Source of the DNA: Bedellia somnulentella
Taxonomy: Eukaryota > Arthropoda > Insecta > Lepidoptera > Bedelliidae
Direction: 5' to 3'
NCBI GenBank assembly: GCA_963576735.1
Contig: OY755172.1
Span: 6,076,001 to 6,140,000, forward strand
DNA length: 64,000 nt
Part shown: positions 43,638-55,035 of the stretch, piece after piece
Layout of the letters: each line of letters begins with the position of its first letter
How positions within the stretch are numbered: the first letter of the stretch is position 1
Notes under the pieces: model-generated
Database searches by the model: none
What the model saw: only the letters and a program-made list of their open reading frames with translations
Told to the model about the DNA's origin: nothing
Translations under genes and position numbers: made by a program

Positions 43638-43756
43638 AATTTTACTGATTGCATTTTTGGCATCAGTATCGATCCCTAATCACCACCTGATGGTTATTTT
43701 GAAAATATATTTCATGTACAGAATTGACCTCTCTACAGATTTATTATAAGTATAGA
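42708..43756 (-). mobile_element. Non-autonomous Helitron, 1049 bp, inverted (copy 3 of 3)
   Basis: Minus orientation: CTAGTGGATCGTCCCAGCTT at the left, TAATAAATC..TATAGA at the right. It carries about 70 extra bases near 42857-42940 (AACAGTTTTTGTTTATAAAC) absent from the other copies, and an (AGAC)n run at about 43598-43635. Confidence 0.8.
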
Positions 43757-44391
43757 TAAAAACTGGATTACTAAACGAAGAACGACGAAAAGTTATATGT
43801 TGTCCATGATGTCGAAAGAAATAGTTGTAGTTACCACTCTTTTGAAGATGAATAGCTTGCACGTTAGGCAGAAATTAAAATATATTATGTTTACTTGTAT
43901 GCCATATAAATGTAGACACTTTTAAAGTTTACATCTTATATACATTATACATTTACATATATTTGATGTTTTAAATTTGGTAATGCCGCACTCCGCTTCG
44001 CGTTGTTTTGCACTAAGTGGGTATTCGAATGCATGCAAATAATTTCATGCTAACCGGCCAAAGAAATCATGAGTTCTCCTTGTGATATTTAGTGTTAGTA
44101 AGTATTTTATCCATCATTTATACTGAACTATTTCTTTAATTGCTAATTTAAATTGTGGCCAAAAGCAATTACAAATCGAGCTTTGCACCGAAAGTTGCCT
44201 GCCTTAAACAGCAATGCAATAACACAAAGCGTATGAATAACTGTATAAAGTAAATTAAATAATCTCTAGCGCGCTGCTTTGCCAAGTGCTACTTCTGCTC
44301 CCGTGGTAACGTGGTAACGTGGTAACGTGGTAACGCTAAGTTTAGAGAGTAAGCTCTTGCGGGCTTTACCGTGAAAATGAATGAAAATTTG
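43757..44391. other. AT-rich stretch with a small tandem repeat
   Basis: No gene recognised. GTGGTAAC is repeated four times without spacing at 44303-44334. Confidence 0.5.
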
Positions 44392-45069
44392 CCGTGTTGT
44401 GCCGGCTTAGAATGTCGCCTCCCCATTTCTACCCACGGGTGTCGTAAGAGGCGACTAAGGGGCTTATTCCGTTTATCCACCCTAAAAAATCCTCCCTAAG
44501 TCGGATATTCGGAAACGCATGTCCTCCTAGCCACCCTGAACGGGGTGGATATCCGGAATGCATATAATATGGTTCTTCCGATTTTCTACCCTGCCTACGT
44601 AGAGACATTTACAGAAAAAAGACCCTAAGTTTGTAAGATATTTTTATTCAAACTGTAAGTAAGAAATTAGGTATGTTTATCTTAAGTATTTTAATGTTCA
44701 CGATGTTCCTTGGACCCATTTTATGTTGTGTATGTTTCTGTAAATTACTGTACTTGGGGTAAAAAATCGGAAGAACCATATCATATGCATTCCGGATATC
44801 CACCCCGTTCAGGGTGGATAGAAGGACATGCGTTTCCGAATATCCGACTTAGGGAGGATTTTTTAGGGTGGATAAACGGAATAAGCCGACTAAGGGTATC
44901 GGGGCTTTTTATTGGATTTTTGGGCGATGCGGTTGGAGACCCATCACCAAAAACCTTTATTTTACCGCCTTTTCCCCACTCAACTTCCAAAAGTGGCTGA
45001 GGAATTTATAATTCCTTGGCTCTGGCTACCCCTTCTAGGGAATTATAGCCGTGAGTATATGTATGTATT
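44392..45069 (+). repeat. Family A element split by a MITE
   Basis: 44392-44460 (GTTGTGCCGGCTTAGAATGT, GTCGTAAGAGGCGACTAAGG) and 44888-45069 (GACTAAGGGTATCGGGGC to GTGAGTATATGTATGTAT) form one element. The missing middle is the 427-bp insert at 44461-44887. Confidence 0.85.
44461..44887. mobile_element. Foldback MITE, 427 bp, 131-bp TIRs, 8-bp target duplication
   Basis: GACTAAGG occurs at 44453-44460 and 44888-44895. Left arm 44461-44591 and right arm 44757-44887 are inverted repeats with about five mismatches over 131 bp, starting GGCTTATTCCGTTTATCCAC. The arms contain repeats of ATCCACCC and its inverse. The 165-bp centre has no ORF. An 8-bp duplication fits hAT-like (or P/Merlin-like) transposases; the GGCTTATTCC terminus matches no family I can name. 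Confidence 0.88.
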
Positions 45070-45152
45070 TTTGAATGAAAAGACTTTGATTGTTTTCAAA
45101 CTCTATAAAATCTTTTTGGATATTGATTCATATATTGGATATTGATGGATAT

Positions 45153-45400
45153 TTGCTGTGTAGTGTCGGCTTAGAATAGCACTACCCCATTTCTTCCGGT
45201 GGGTGTACGTAAGAGGCGACTAACGGTATTGGGGCTTTTAAGGGATTTTTGGGCGATGAGGTTGGAGACCCATCACCAACAACCTTTATTTTACCATCTT
45301 TTACCCATTCAACCTTTCAAAAGTGGCTGAGGAATTTCTAATTCCTTAACTCTGGCTACCCTATCTAGGGATTTATAACCGTGAGTATATGTATGTATGA
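45153..45400 (+). repeat. Family A element, full length
   Basis: GCTGTGTAGTGTCGGCTTAG to GTGAGTATATGTATGTATG, 85 bp downstream of the interrupted copy in the same orientation. Confidence 0.85.
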
Positions 45401-45639
45401 TGGATATTTCATGAAATATATTTAGTGATGAATTTATGATCCTGGACCTAGTTTTTTCGGAAAGTTTGGTGATTCAGTCTGCAATTTTCAGGATAGGATC
45501 GTCGTATTCTTAGCGGATCAAGCCCTTTAGTGGGAATATATTTGTGTTGCAATGAAAAAACCATACCATTTAGCCATTTTACAACCTCTTTATTCATTAA
45601 AACTGAATAATAATATTCTAACTATATTATATATTATAT

Positions 45640-45855
45640 TGTAGAGTTTGCTTACTAATTATCACTAACCCATATTTTTCCATGGGTGTAGTAAGTAAGT
45701 AAGAGCGTCTAAGTGGTTTGGGGTTTGAACTCTTTGTTAGGCGATGTGGCTAGTGAGACTCATCACTAAACATATTTTGTTGTAATTGTTGAGGAATTAG
45801 TGATTCTGAAGTTGTGTCTAGCGCTTTTTAGGTTTTATAACCTGTGTGTGTGTAT
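45640..45855 (+). repeat. Family A element, highly diverged
   Basis: ACTAACCCATATTTTTCCAT, GGCGATGTGGCTAGTGAGAC, TGAGGAATTAGTGATTC, GGTTTTATAACCTGTGTG. Confidence 0.5.
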
Positions 45856-46196
45856 TATAAAATTAACCGAAACAAAGGTGAAGTTTAAAACTGTACTATG
45901 ACAAGGTTTTAATGAAAATAAAACGTTCCACGTTGAAAGTCACAGGCGGTGCGCGTCGAGCAGGCAATGAAAACTCGTGAATAAATTTGAATCAACATAC
46001 GTTCACCTATTTTGGGTGCAAAGGCCACTAACGCTGCACGGTTCCACAATTTATACTTTTCGACGTATTCGTAAATGCATTTGTTTGCTTCGTCAGCCTC
46101 TCATATTGAATACCGATACATTAATAGCTCTATTTAAGAATTAGATTTTCATGTTGTTTAAACACTTAGAGACATAATTTTGTAGGCAGTGATAAA

Positions 46197-46515
46197 AGAA
46201 CCGTGATAGCTCAAGGGGTAGAACACCAGTTATGATGCAAACGACTAGTTTTCAAATCCTAGGTCGGGCCCACACCAATTTGTCTTTTCTGAATTTATCA
46301 TGGTTGTTAACGATGAGGGAAAACTTCGAGGGGAAATCCGCATGGCTGAGTTGAGAGTCATACAAAACAGCGATAGGCCTGCCCCCTATCACGTGAGTAC
46401 ACTGTTCATGCAAAACGAACACCAGGTGACAAGGTCACGTGATGTTCAGAAGTATTAGTACCTCTGCCAACCCCTTCGGGGATATTCGGTGTGAACGTTT
46501 ATGTTATGTTATGGA
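46197..46515 (+). mobile_element. Family B SINE, near full length
   Basis: Head GTGATAGCTCAAGGGGTAGA (A box) and GTTTTCAAATCCTAGG (B box), tail GTGAACGTTTATGTTATGTT. About 35 bp of the body are missing around 46350. Confidence 0.85.
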
Positions 46516-46817
46516 AAAGTGTCTTTCTACATGCACTTCCGTAATTTCTGAGTTATTGTTCTTGATACCTATTAATTACCTACCTTTTAGCTGAGATATT
46601 AACCAACTAAAGTTGGACCAATAAAACTTGTCGCAGGATAGCAAAAACACACAATGGACCAACAAAATTTATTATTGAAAATAAGGTAACTCAAGTTATT
46701 ATTACTAAATCTACCGTTGTGGTGTGTTGCGAAATTTTAAAGAAGCAGAAGCGTCATTAAACTTACTAATAAACTGCATATATACTTCATATCATTTAAT
46801 TTGTAAATAGGTTGATT

Positions 46818-47066
46818 TGTGTAGTGTCGGCTTAGAATAGCACTACCCCGTTCCTTCCCATGGGTGTACGTAAGAGGCGACTAAGGATATTGGGGATTTT
46901 TAATGGATTTTTGGGCGATGCGGCTGGAGACCCATCACCAACATCCTTTACTTTACGATCTTTTCCCCACTAAACTTCCAAAAGAGGGCTGAGGAATTTA
47001 TAATTCCTTAGTTCTGGCTACCCCTTCTAGGGATTTATAGCCGTGAGTATATGTATGTATGTTGAT
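46818..47066 (+). repeat. Family A element, full length
   Basis: GTGTAGTGTCGGCTTAGAAT to GTGAGTATATGTATGTATG. Confidence 0.85.
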
Positions 47067-47077
47067 TTATTAACGAC

Positions 47078-47130
47078 TAGCAGCCCGTCCCGGCTTCGCT
47101 CGGGCATAAATTATCATTAACATTTTGTTT
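47078..47130 (-). repeat. Helitron 3' end remnant
   Basis: CTAGCAGCCCGTCCCGGCTT CGC is the inverse of a GCGAAGCCGGGACGGGC-CTAG terminus. Confidence 0.55.
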
Positions 47131-47200
47131 TTTATTTTATTACATGTATTATTATTTTAATATTTTTTTTTAAGTTTTAAGCTATGTTATATTTTTTTGC

Positions 47201-47742
47201 TGTGTAGTGTCGGCTTAGAATAGCACTACCCCATTTCTTCCGGTGGGTGTACGTAAGAGGCGATTAACGGTTTTGGGGCTTTTGAGGGATTTTTGGGCGA
47301 TGCGGTTGGAGACATCACCGACAACCTTTATTTCATAATTTAATGTTTTTTGACATGAATTCCTCATGTGGGGATTATTACTCATAAATAAAAGATGTTA
47401 TTAAAGGAAAGAAAAATTTCGACACTGGCGGGGTTCGAACCCGCGACCTTCGGGTATACGCCCCCGTCGCTCTGCCAACTGAGCTACAGTGTCAGTTATA
47501 GCTAGCTCAGTTGGCAGAGCGACGGGGGCGTATACCCGAAGGTCGCGGGTTCGAACCCCGCCAGTGTCGAAATTTTTCTTTCCTTTAATAACATCTTTTA
47601 TTTATGAGTAACCTTTATTTCACCATCTTTTCCCCACACAACTTCCAAAAGTGGCTGAGGAATTTCTGATTCCTTAGCTCTGGCTACACCTTCTAGGGAT
47701 TTATAGCCGTGAGTATATGTATGTATGTATGTATGTATTATT
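47201..47742 (+). repeat. Family A element split by a family C inverted dimer
   Basis: 47201-47335 (GCTGTGTAGTGTCGGCTTAG to ACAACCTTTATTTCA) and 47610-47742 (AACCTTTATTTCACCATC to GTGAGTATATGTATGTATG) are the two halves. Confidence 0.85.
47336..47609. mobile_element. Family C inverted dimer (palindrome) with 13-bp target duplication
   Basis: AACCTTTATTTCA lies at 47323-47335 and 47610-47622. 47336-47494 is a full tRNA-like unit in minus orientation (tail TAATTTAATG on the left, head ending CTACAGTGTC). 47502-47609 is a plus-orientation piece running from AGCTCAGTTGGCAGAGCG to TTTATTTATGAGT. The arms of about 105 bp are near-perfect inverses around a short centre (AGTTATAGCT). The variable-length duplication points to target-primed reverse transcription, not a DNA transposase. 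Confidence 0.85.
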
Positions 47743-49285
47743 CTAATATGCTCGAATCTTAGGCTCGAACATGTAACGTTACATTACACGCGAATGCCCG
47801 CGATGAGGGAGCACCTTAAAATAACATTAAAAAGAAAAAAGTAAAAAAAACTGACAAAGTTCGCAACTACTTACTATTAAATACGTCTGAAAAACAATTC
47901 TGTAAAATTATACTTACAACATAAATAAAACTTTAAAAGGGTGATCACAAATTTCCGTTTTAACTCAACTCTACCTTTCTGGGTGAAGCGAGAAAACCTC
48001 ACAATATAATTTAAGTCGGAAGCCTTTCCGTGTGCAAGAACACAAGCTCAAAATATTTTATTCATCATAAGTACATTTCATACGTTTGCTGAACGTCATT
48101 ATCTCAAACCTACCACTGCACCGGAATACTGATTTCCGAGAACTGTAGCTACAAAGTTGCGTTAGAGCGTTCTTGTTCTTGTATTGAATATTTCATTTCA
48201 TTCGAGGGTACGTAACAACGTCAGAGAGGGTAGTTTATTATTTCATGCCTAACATGTGGGTCGTCAGAGTAAATTCATATTCGCTTCACTTTTCCTGTCA
48301 TCGTGGAAAAAAAATAAAAGTTTAATTTACCGAAATTATTAATATGGATTTGCCGAATTGGCGAAATCTGCCCTACAATTACAACGTGTACAAAAGTAAT
48401 TAAACAAGAATGAAGTGGTTGCTTGAAGGAAATTACGCTTTACGTAGTATGAAAATGTTTGCGTGTGTATTCTTTACAAACTAAGTTTTATGCTCTCTCA
48501 GTCTTACTAAGAAATCTAGACGGCAGCGACGGGAAACAGTGACATACTGCCAATTTGAAAATGGGATATTTACGTTTCTGTCTAGTGCTGCCAGTCAGTG
48601 CATTTTGGCTCAATAAATATTTTTGCACATTTACTTTCATCTTTTCTATCTATAGCTGTGTAGTGTGTAGTGTCGGCTTAGAATAGCACTACCCTTATTC
48701 TACCAGTGGGTGAATGTATGAGGCGACTAAGAGTATAGGGGTTCCTAATGTGATTTTTGGGCGATGTGGTTGGAGAAACACCACTAACAATTATTTATTA
48801 CGAACATCTTTTCCCCACTCACCTTCCGAAAGTAGCTAAGGAATTTCTTATTCCAAAGCTCTGGCTACCCCTTTTAGGGATTTGTATCCGTGAGTACATG
48901 TATGTTTCCTGTCTTGGTGCCAAACCATCTTAACATTCCCGTTTTTATCTTATATACAATTTACTAATCATCCAATTCCTCACTCGATCATATAATTAAT
49001 CACCAACCATCCCATCACTGCACTGCTAACGCAGCATAAATTAAAGTATTTATGTATTTTCCTGCCTTTTGTTAATAACAAAGAATGTTTAAAATGAATA
49101 ACAAACATTGGTTATGCGTCAGCCTATAGCTTGGTTAAATAAAGAGTGTTTATGATTTTCCTTCACTCGCTCTGATTTTAATGTAACTGCACAAAGTTTT
49201 AATTCAGGCAACACTTTTCGAAGCGCTGCCCTGACAGAGACAGGTTACTCTCACCAAACTGTGTATTAAATCTTTGAAAATTCCC
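47611..49285 (+). repeat. Tandem duplication, unit 1 (about 1.67 kb)
   Basis: Runs from CCTTTATTTCACCATC to AATCTTTGAAAATTCCC and is repeated next to itself at 49284-50950. It contains a family A 3' half, a gene-free middle (GCTCGAACATGTAACGTTAC, GCGTTAGAGCG) and a full family A copy at 48656-48907. Confidence 0.85.
48656..48907 (+). repeat. Family A element in duplication unit 1
   Basis: GTGTAGTGTGTAGTGTCGGC (head stutter) to GTGAGTACATGTATG. It corresponds to 50333-50577 in unit 2. Confidence 0.8.
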
Positions 49286-49416
49286 TTTATTTCACCATCT
49301 TTTCCCCACACAACTTCCAAAAGTGGCTGAGGAATTTCTGATTCCTTAGCTCTGGCTACACCTTCTAGGGATTTATAGCCGTGAGTATATGTATGTATGT
49401 ATGTATGTATTATTCT
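49284..49416 (+). repeat. Family A 3' half at the duplication junction
   Basis: CCTTTATTTCACCATCTTTT to GTGAGTATATGTATG. Its left edge is the tandem junction, not an insertion end. Confidence 0.8.
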
Positions 49417-50332
49417 AATATGCTCGAATCTTAGGCTCGAACATGTAACGTTACATTACACGCGAATGCCCGCGATGAGGGAGCACCTTAAAATAACATT
49501 AAAAAGAAAAAAGTAAAAAAAAAACTGACAAACAAAGTTTGCAACTACTTACTATTAAATACGTCTGAAAAACAATTCTGTAAAATTATACTTACAACAT
49601 AAATAAAACTTTAAAAGGGTGATCACAATTTTCCGTTTTAACTCAACTTTACCTTTCTGGGCGAAGCGAGAAATTTAAGCCGGAAGCCTTTCCGTGTGCA
49701 AGAACACAAACTCAAAATATTTTATTCATCATAAGTACATTTCATACGTTTGCTGAACGTCATTATCTTAAACCTACCACTGCACCGGAATACTGATTTC
49801 CGAGAACTGTAGCTACAAAGTTGCGTTAGAGCCTTCTTGTTCTTGTATTGAATATTTCATTCGAGGGTACGTAACAACGTCAGAGAGGGTAGTTTATTAT
49901 TTCATGCCTAACATGTGGGTCGTCAGAGTAAATTCATATTCGCTTCACTTTTCCTGTCATCGTGGAAAAAAAGTAAAAGTTTAATTTACCGAAATTATTA
50001 ATATGGATTTGACGAGTTGGCGAAATCTGTCCTACAATTACAACGTGTACAAAAGTAATTAAACAAGAATAAAGTGGTTGCTTGAAGGAAATTACGCTTT
50101 ACATAGTGTGAAAATGTTTGCGCGTGTATTCTTTACAAACTAAATTTTATGCTCCCAGTCTAACTAAGTAATCTTGACGGCAGCGACGCGAAACAGTGAC
50201 ATACCGCCAATTTGAAAATGGAATATTTACGTTACTGTCTAGTGCTGCCAGTCAGTACACATATTTAACAGAACTAGCTGTCAATCTAAACTGCATTTTG
50301 GCTCTATAAATATCTTTTGCACATTTACTTTC

Positions 50333-50577
50333 AGTGTGTAGTGTCGGCTTAGAATAGCACTACCCTATTTCTACCCATGGGTGAATGTATGAGGTGACTA
50401 AGAGTATAGGGGTTCTTAATGTGATTTTTGGGCGATGTGGTTGGAGAAATACCACCGAAAATTATTTATTATGAACATCTTTTCCCCACTCACCTTCCCA
50501 AAGTAGCTAAGGAATTTCTTATTCCAAAGCTCTGGCTACCCCTTTTAGGGATTTGTATCCGCGAGTATATGTATGTT
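50333..50577 (+). repeat. Family A element in duplication unit 2
   Basis: GTGTGTAGTGTCGGCTTAGA to GCGAGTATATGTATG. Confidence 0.8.
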
Positions 50578-50950
50578 TCATGTCTTAGTGCCAAACCATC
50601 TTAACATTTCCGTTTCTAATTTATGTACAATTTACTAATATAATCATCCAATTCCTCACTCGATCATATTAGTAATCACCAACCAACCCATCACTGCACT
50701 GCTAACGCAGCATAAATTAAAGTAATTATGTATTTTCCTGCCTTTTGTTAATAACAAAGAATGTTTAAGAAGCATTGGTTATGCGTCAGCCTATAGCTTG
50801 GTGATAAAGAGTGTTTATAATTTTCCTTCACTCGCTCTGATTTTAATGTAAATGCACAAAGTTTTAATTCAGGCAACACTTTTCGAAGCGCTGCCCTGAC
50901 AGAGACAGGTTACTCTCACCAAACTGTGTATTAAATCTTTGGAAATTCCC

Positions 50951-52135
50951 GATAACAAATTGAATTTTCATGTCTACGGCCGCTGGTGTAACATTGAAAT
51001 ATTGAAAAATAGTTTATACACCTGAGTCGGAATGAAATTGCTTTCTGAACGAAAGTTGCATGTACAACCTTTTACAGTAGCAATATGGTTCAGTTTTCTT
51101 TCCATTAATTATCTTGGAATTTTAGTTACCCGGTCCGTAACCAAGGAATCCCAATTCCTGGCAACCAATGCAACAGAGTGATATTAAAAATGGTTTTATT
51201 TTTTGGTGAGAACCGAGTTTCGTTACGTAAATTGCTGTAACAACCGAATTCATAGAGGAAACCATTGTTTCTGCTTACATAAATGATATACACTTTTAAA
51301 AGAAAGGAATCTGATATATGAACGAAATAATAAATTACAATACTGGACTTGATGTTTTGACGCCCTAGCTTGTTATTTTGCCAATATCTAAGAATTATTC
51401 AATTACTGCTCATCCCTTATGAAATTCAGTGCGACCAATTGATTAACTATGCTTATTCTAAAGCTTGTAGGTTTCTATTCATTAATGAAACTAAAAATCG
51501 GTGGCGTGGTTTCGGTGCTAATAAACATTAAACATCCTAACCACTAGATCTAGACGTCGTGAAAATCATCACAATGTCAATTGAACGACAGTACATATGA
51601 AAAGGAACTTAAAGAGTTAAAAAGGTTAAGAGCATCCTAAACGATAAAATTGTTAAAATAAATCTCAATTTATTGCTACTGCCTCCATATCGTTTTGTTA
51701 GATACATAAGCTTTGATTTTGTATGCTAAACGTGTGAAGCCATAAGGGATGTCTGGAACTGAATTTCGAGTAGGCTTCGTAATGACGTGTTGTCTCATTG
51801 TAACTATTATACGGTGAATATTTTATATTCTACGCAGGGGTTGAAGGATTCGTGTAACTGAATTAATTTCAGTGAATTGGCTTTGAGGTTTAATATTGAA
51901 CAATAGTGGATTCTGTTAGCACTGATGTTTTTAAATTATGAGTGAAAATTTAAATAAATCTTTTTTTGTTCTGAGGCATAATATATATATTTCAAATAAT
52001 GGCTTTGATAAATGGTGTTTAAATAGTAGTATTAAAATTAGACAATTTCAAAGAATAAATAAAAATAAAATATATTGAGTCACTATTTAACACCCGACCT
52101 TCAAAGTAAAACAAAGTGTTGGGCACATCAGCAGT
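50951..52135. other. AT-rich stretch, no gene recognised
   Basis: Nothing identified; no repeat of the families listed here. Confidence 0.4.
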
Positions 52136-52211
52136 GTGAAAGGCGTTTACAGTAAATTGCAATGGTCAGTGCTCAGGTCAACGATGCTCTTTGCACTACA
52201 CAGCTTACTTA

Positions 52212-52345
52212 ATTATACTCACACCTGTTGTTCCCATCGGGGTAGGCAGACAAATTGCTCTTGCTTTTGTCACATTCACCTTTCTTCTCATATATGCTCT
52301 TTTATTATTTTCCCTACTTTCGCTTTCGTAAGCACATAGCTCTCC
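52212..52345 (-). repeat. LINE X 3' fragment, diverged
   Basis: TACTCACACCTGTTGTTCCC, ATCGGGGTAGGCAGAC, TATATGCTCTTTTATTATTT. Confidence 0.6.
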
Positions 52346-52662
52346 AATCTTTATCACTGTCGCTGTTAAAATACGAACGTATGATCATCGTCATCATCAG
52401 GCAATAGACTTCCACTGCTGGACATATGCCTCCCCATATATTTGCGATAATGCGAGTATATTCTGAGAGGGTCAAAAAGGATCTTTGTTAATATTTGCTA
52501 CACTCTTATTACCAATCCCTTCTTTCACAATTGCATTGTCCTTTATTTGCTTTAGTAAGTAGAAACAGATAAGAGTACACAATCGTTCTATTTGACATTC
52601 TTCTTTTTGAGCAGTGTAATAAAATATTATTGAAACCCTTTTTTTGCTTTATGTGAAAAAAC

Positions 52663-52740
52663 CACCGTGGTAGCTCAGTAGGTAAAACACCTTGTAATGT
52701 AGAATTCCTTGGTAATCATCCAGTATTCTTTAGGATTTCA
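52663..52740 (+). repeat. tRNA-like SINE head, degraded
   Basis: ACCACCGTGGTAGCTCAGTA followed by GGTAAAACACC resembles the family B head with an A box; no B box survives. Confidence 0.35.
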
Positions 52741-52920
52741 ATCAATAATATGTGAATGTGTTTGAAACTCAAGGAAAGGCTCAGAGTCATCCAAAAGGAA
52801 ACAAGAAGAATGTGTTAGGAGTTCCACTGTTCAGATCTGCTTTAGAAGAACAAGGGGTGAATCCTAATAAACCATGTATTATGAAATATTGTCAAGAGGC
52901 TGAAAATTATTATTTATATT

Positions 52921-53092
52921 TGATTTTTGGGCGATGCGGTTGGAAACCAATCATCAACAACCTTTATTTCATTATCTTTACCCCACGTAACTTCCAAAAG
53001 TGGCTGAGGAATTTCTAATTCCTTAGCTCTGGCTACCCCTTCAAGCCACGTGCCAATGGCCACCCGTGCGAAACCAGGACGGGCCGCTAGTA
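52921..53092 (+). repeat. Family A fragment joined to a Helitron 3' end
   Basis: GATTTTTGGGCGATGCGGTT to CTCTGGCTACCCCTTCAAG, then directly CCACCCGTGCGAAACCAGG to GGGCCGCTAG. Two different elements meet without spacer near 53048. Confidence 0.65.
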
Positions 53093-53099
53093 CAAAGTA

Positions 53100-54000
53100 A
53101 AAGGAAGCTTCTTTTTCAAGTTTACAGGTATGCGTTGATACTATTTCAGTTAGTAATTTTAGCATTTTATTTATATAGATGGCCTAAAAGTTAAGCTTAA
53201 AAGTGTGAAAAAAGAGTCTTTAAACTAAACCCCGACTACGTTAAAATCTGAATCGACTCCTGTTTCACTCTATTCACACCCTTTTCACGTAGTTGGATGT
53301 AGTTTTTAATATTTTATAAAATGTTTTACACCGCTGTGTTTTTGTATATTCTAGGTATTCAAACTTTTATACAAATGGATCGGTAATACAATTTGTTTTA
53401 AAAAAATAATATTGCTTTTGTAATTATTGAATCGTATCATTTAAGCCAAATAATTGCCACGAACCGTGAAACTACATATTGTTTAGTATTTTACATTATG
53501 TTTTAATTCTAAGGTTCCCTGAAGTTTTGTTAATGATTGTTACGAATAAACAAATCATCTAGAAAAGGTTATTTGTATTGAAAATGATATTTTACATAAA
53601 CAGTTTATAAAAACATTATTTAAATTTTTAAAGATTATTTTGTACAGTTTAAAAAAATTATCATGTTAAGAAGCTGACTAGTCGTTTTTTAAATCAAAAG
53701 TGCTATAACTAGGCATCATAACTTTTATTAAAATGGATCAGTAGCTTTAGATAAAGTAAAACAAAAACTGTAATTTTTAATCACGAATTCAGCCTAATCC
53801 TGGTGATGGAATTGTATCATATGGGTATTAATAAAGCCAAAAGATTGCAAAAAACCACAATACAATAGATGAATTAAGCTTTTAAAATCTGTTTAAAAAA
53901 AAGATTCACTGAAGGTAACTTTTGTAAATTATTAATTCGAATAAGAGATCTCAATATCTTACCATCTACCAATTATCTATATTAAATTATTTCACTCAAG
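53100..54000. other. AT-rich stretch, no gene recognised
   Basis: Nothing identified. Confidence 0.4.
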
Positions 54001-54014
54001 CGATAAACTACTCG

Positions 54015-54070
54015 TCTTTGCTTGATAGGCGAGTGTTCTACCCACTGAGCTATAACGGTAGTATATAAAC
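54015..54070 (-). repeat. tRNA-like SINE head fragment
   Basis: GATAGGCGAGTGTTCTACCC then ACTGAGCTATAACGG is the inverse of a tRNA-like A-box region related to family B heads. Confidence 0.4.
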
Positions 54071-54182
54071 AATAATATGTATTTCTTAAAAAAATACATC
54101 CTAACGTGGAAACTAAATCACTACTTAAAACAGTGTAAATAATCGACATTCATGTTCAGATCTCCAAGACAATTCATAGATT

Positions 54183-54870
54183 GTGTTATACAGAATAATA
54201 ACGGGAAAGCGGCGGCGGTGGACGCGGCAAAGGAAGCAGCTTCTCAGTTATTCCCGGCTGACTAGCCCGACAGCGTCTCAAGTAACTGAAAACCAATTTA
54301 TTGCTTTCACTCTGCTTTTCATAATTTATAATATTGCCAACACCTCCGACAACAGACCCTTTGTAAATCAGAACCAGACTTAATTAAAAGGAAGGAAAAG
54401 GAGGTCGTGTACTGGAGCGATACAAATCGTCGGTCTACCCGCATAACAAGTACTGGCTTTGTTCTTTACTTTTTTACGTTGGTATGTGCCTTAAATATGA
54501 TACCGATAATGTAAAAAAGAAACATCTCTTTTGGGTATATATGAACTATGAGTTTAGATTAAAAGATGATGCTTTTTCATTAATTAGGCTTGTTTTATGC
54601 GGTGCCCCATCTAAAAAATTTTATGTTGCTATTAGCCACCATTTTCCAAATTGGCGCACATCCAGATTTTATTTATCAATTTAGTTGCCAGTTACAATAT
54701 ATTAAAAGGGAACAATTCTACTGGTCGAATAACTGCTATAATCCCAAAAATCATAGCCTAAACCTTGTGTTCAACCCACACCATTTTTCAGCTACATTTG
54801 ACGGTGAAGTATATTTCCTAAATAGGACATCATCATGAGCGATGGGTTTTTAACCAAATTGGTTACATAT
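54183..54870. other. Intergenic stretch with weak ORFs
   Basis: A short GC-rich patch (about 54205-54285) translates to GKAAAVDAAKEAASQLFPAD before a stop, possibly a fragment of a repeat protein. ORFs at 54484-54838 show no domain. Confidence 0.3.
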
Positions 54871-54885
54871 TTAATTATTTTTTAT

Positions 54886-54928
54886 TATGTTTGCTTCGCG
54901 CCCGCCAAGTCGAGCGCGAAGCAAACAC
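54886..54928. repeat. Small perfect hairpin
   Basis: GTTTGCTTCGCGC and GCGCGAAGCAAAC are exact inverses with a short CCGCCAAGTCGA loop. Its role is unknown. Confidence 0.5.
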
Positions 54929-55035
54929 TGCCGTACCATCCTTTTCTGGAACCGTTTCGCCGCATTTTCAGGGCCCCATTCAAGAACCTCTGCATAGGAT
55001 TAAAACGCTGATATTTTCGTCACCTAGAAATTCGT

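Larger units (their letters stand above)
49284..50950 (+). repeat. Tandem duplication, unit 2
   Basis: Repeats unit 1 with small indels: an extra ACATATTTAACAGAACTAGC stretch at about 50258-50292, loss of about 20 bp near the AAGCGAGAA block at 49672, and a different junction just before the internal family A copy. It ends AAATCTTTGGAAATTCCC, after which the sequence becomes unique. Confidence 0.85.

Noticed and set aside
44303..44334. GTGGTAAC tandem repeat as a protein-binding array
   Set aside because: Only four 8-bp units; a small minisatellite explains it.
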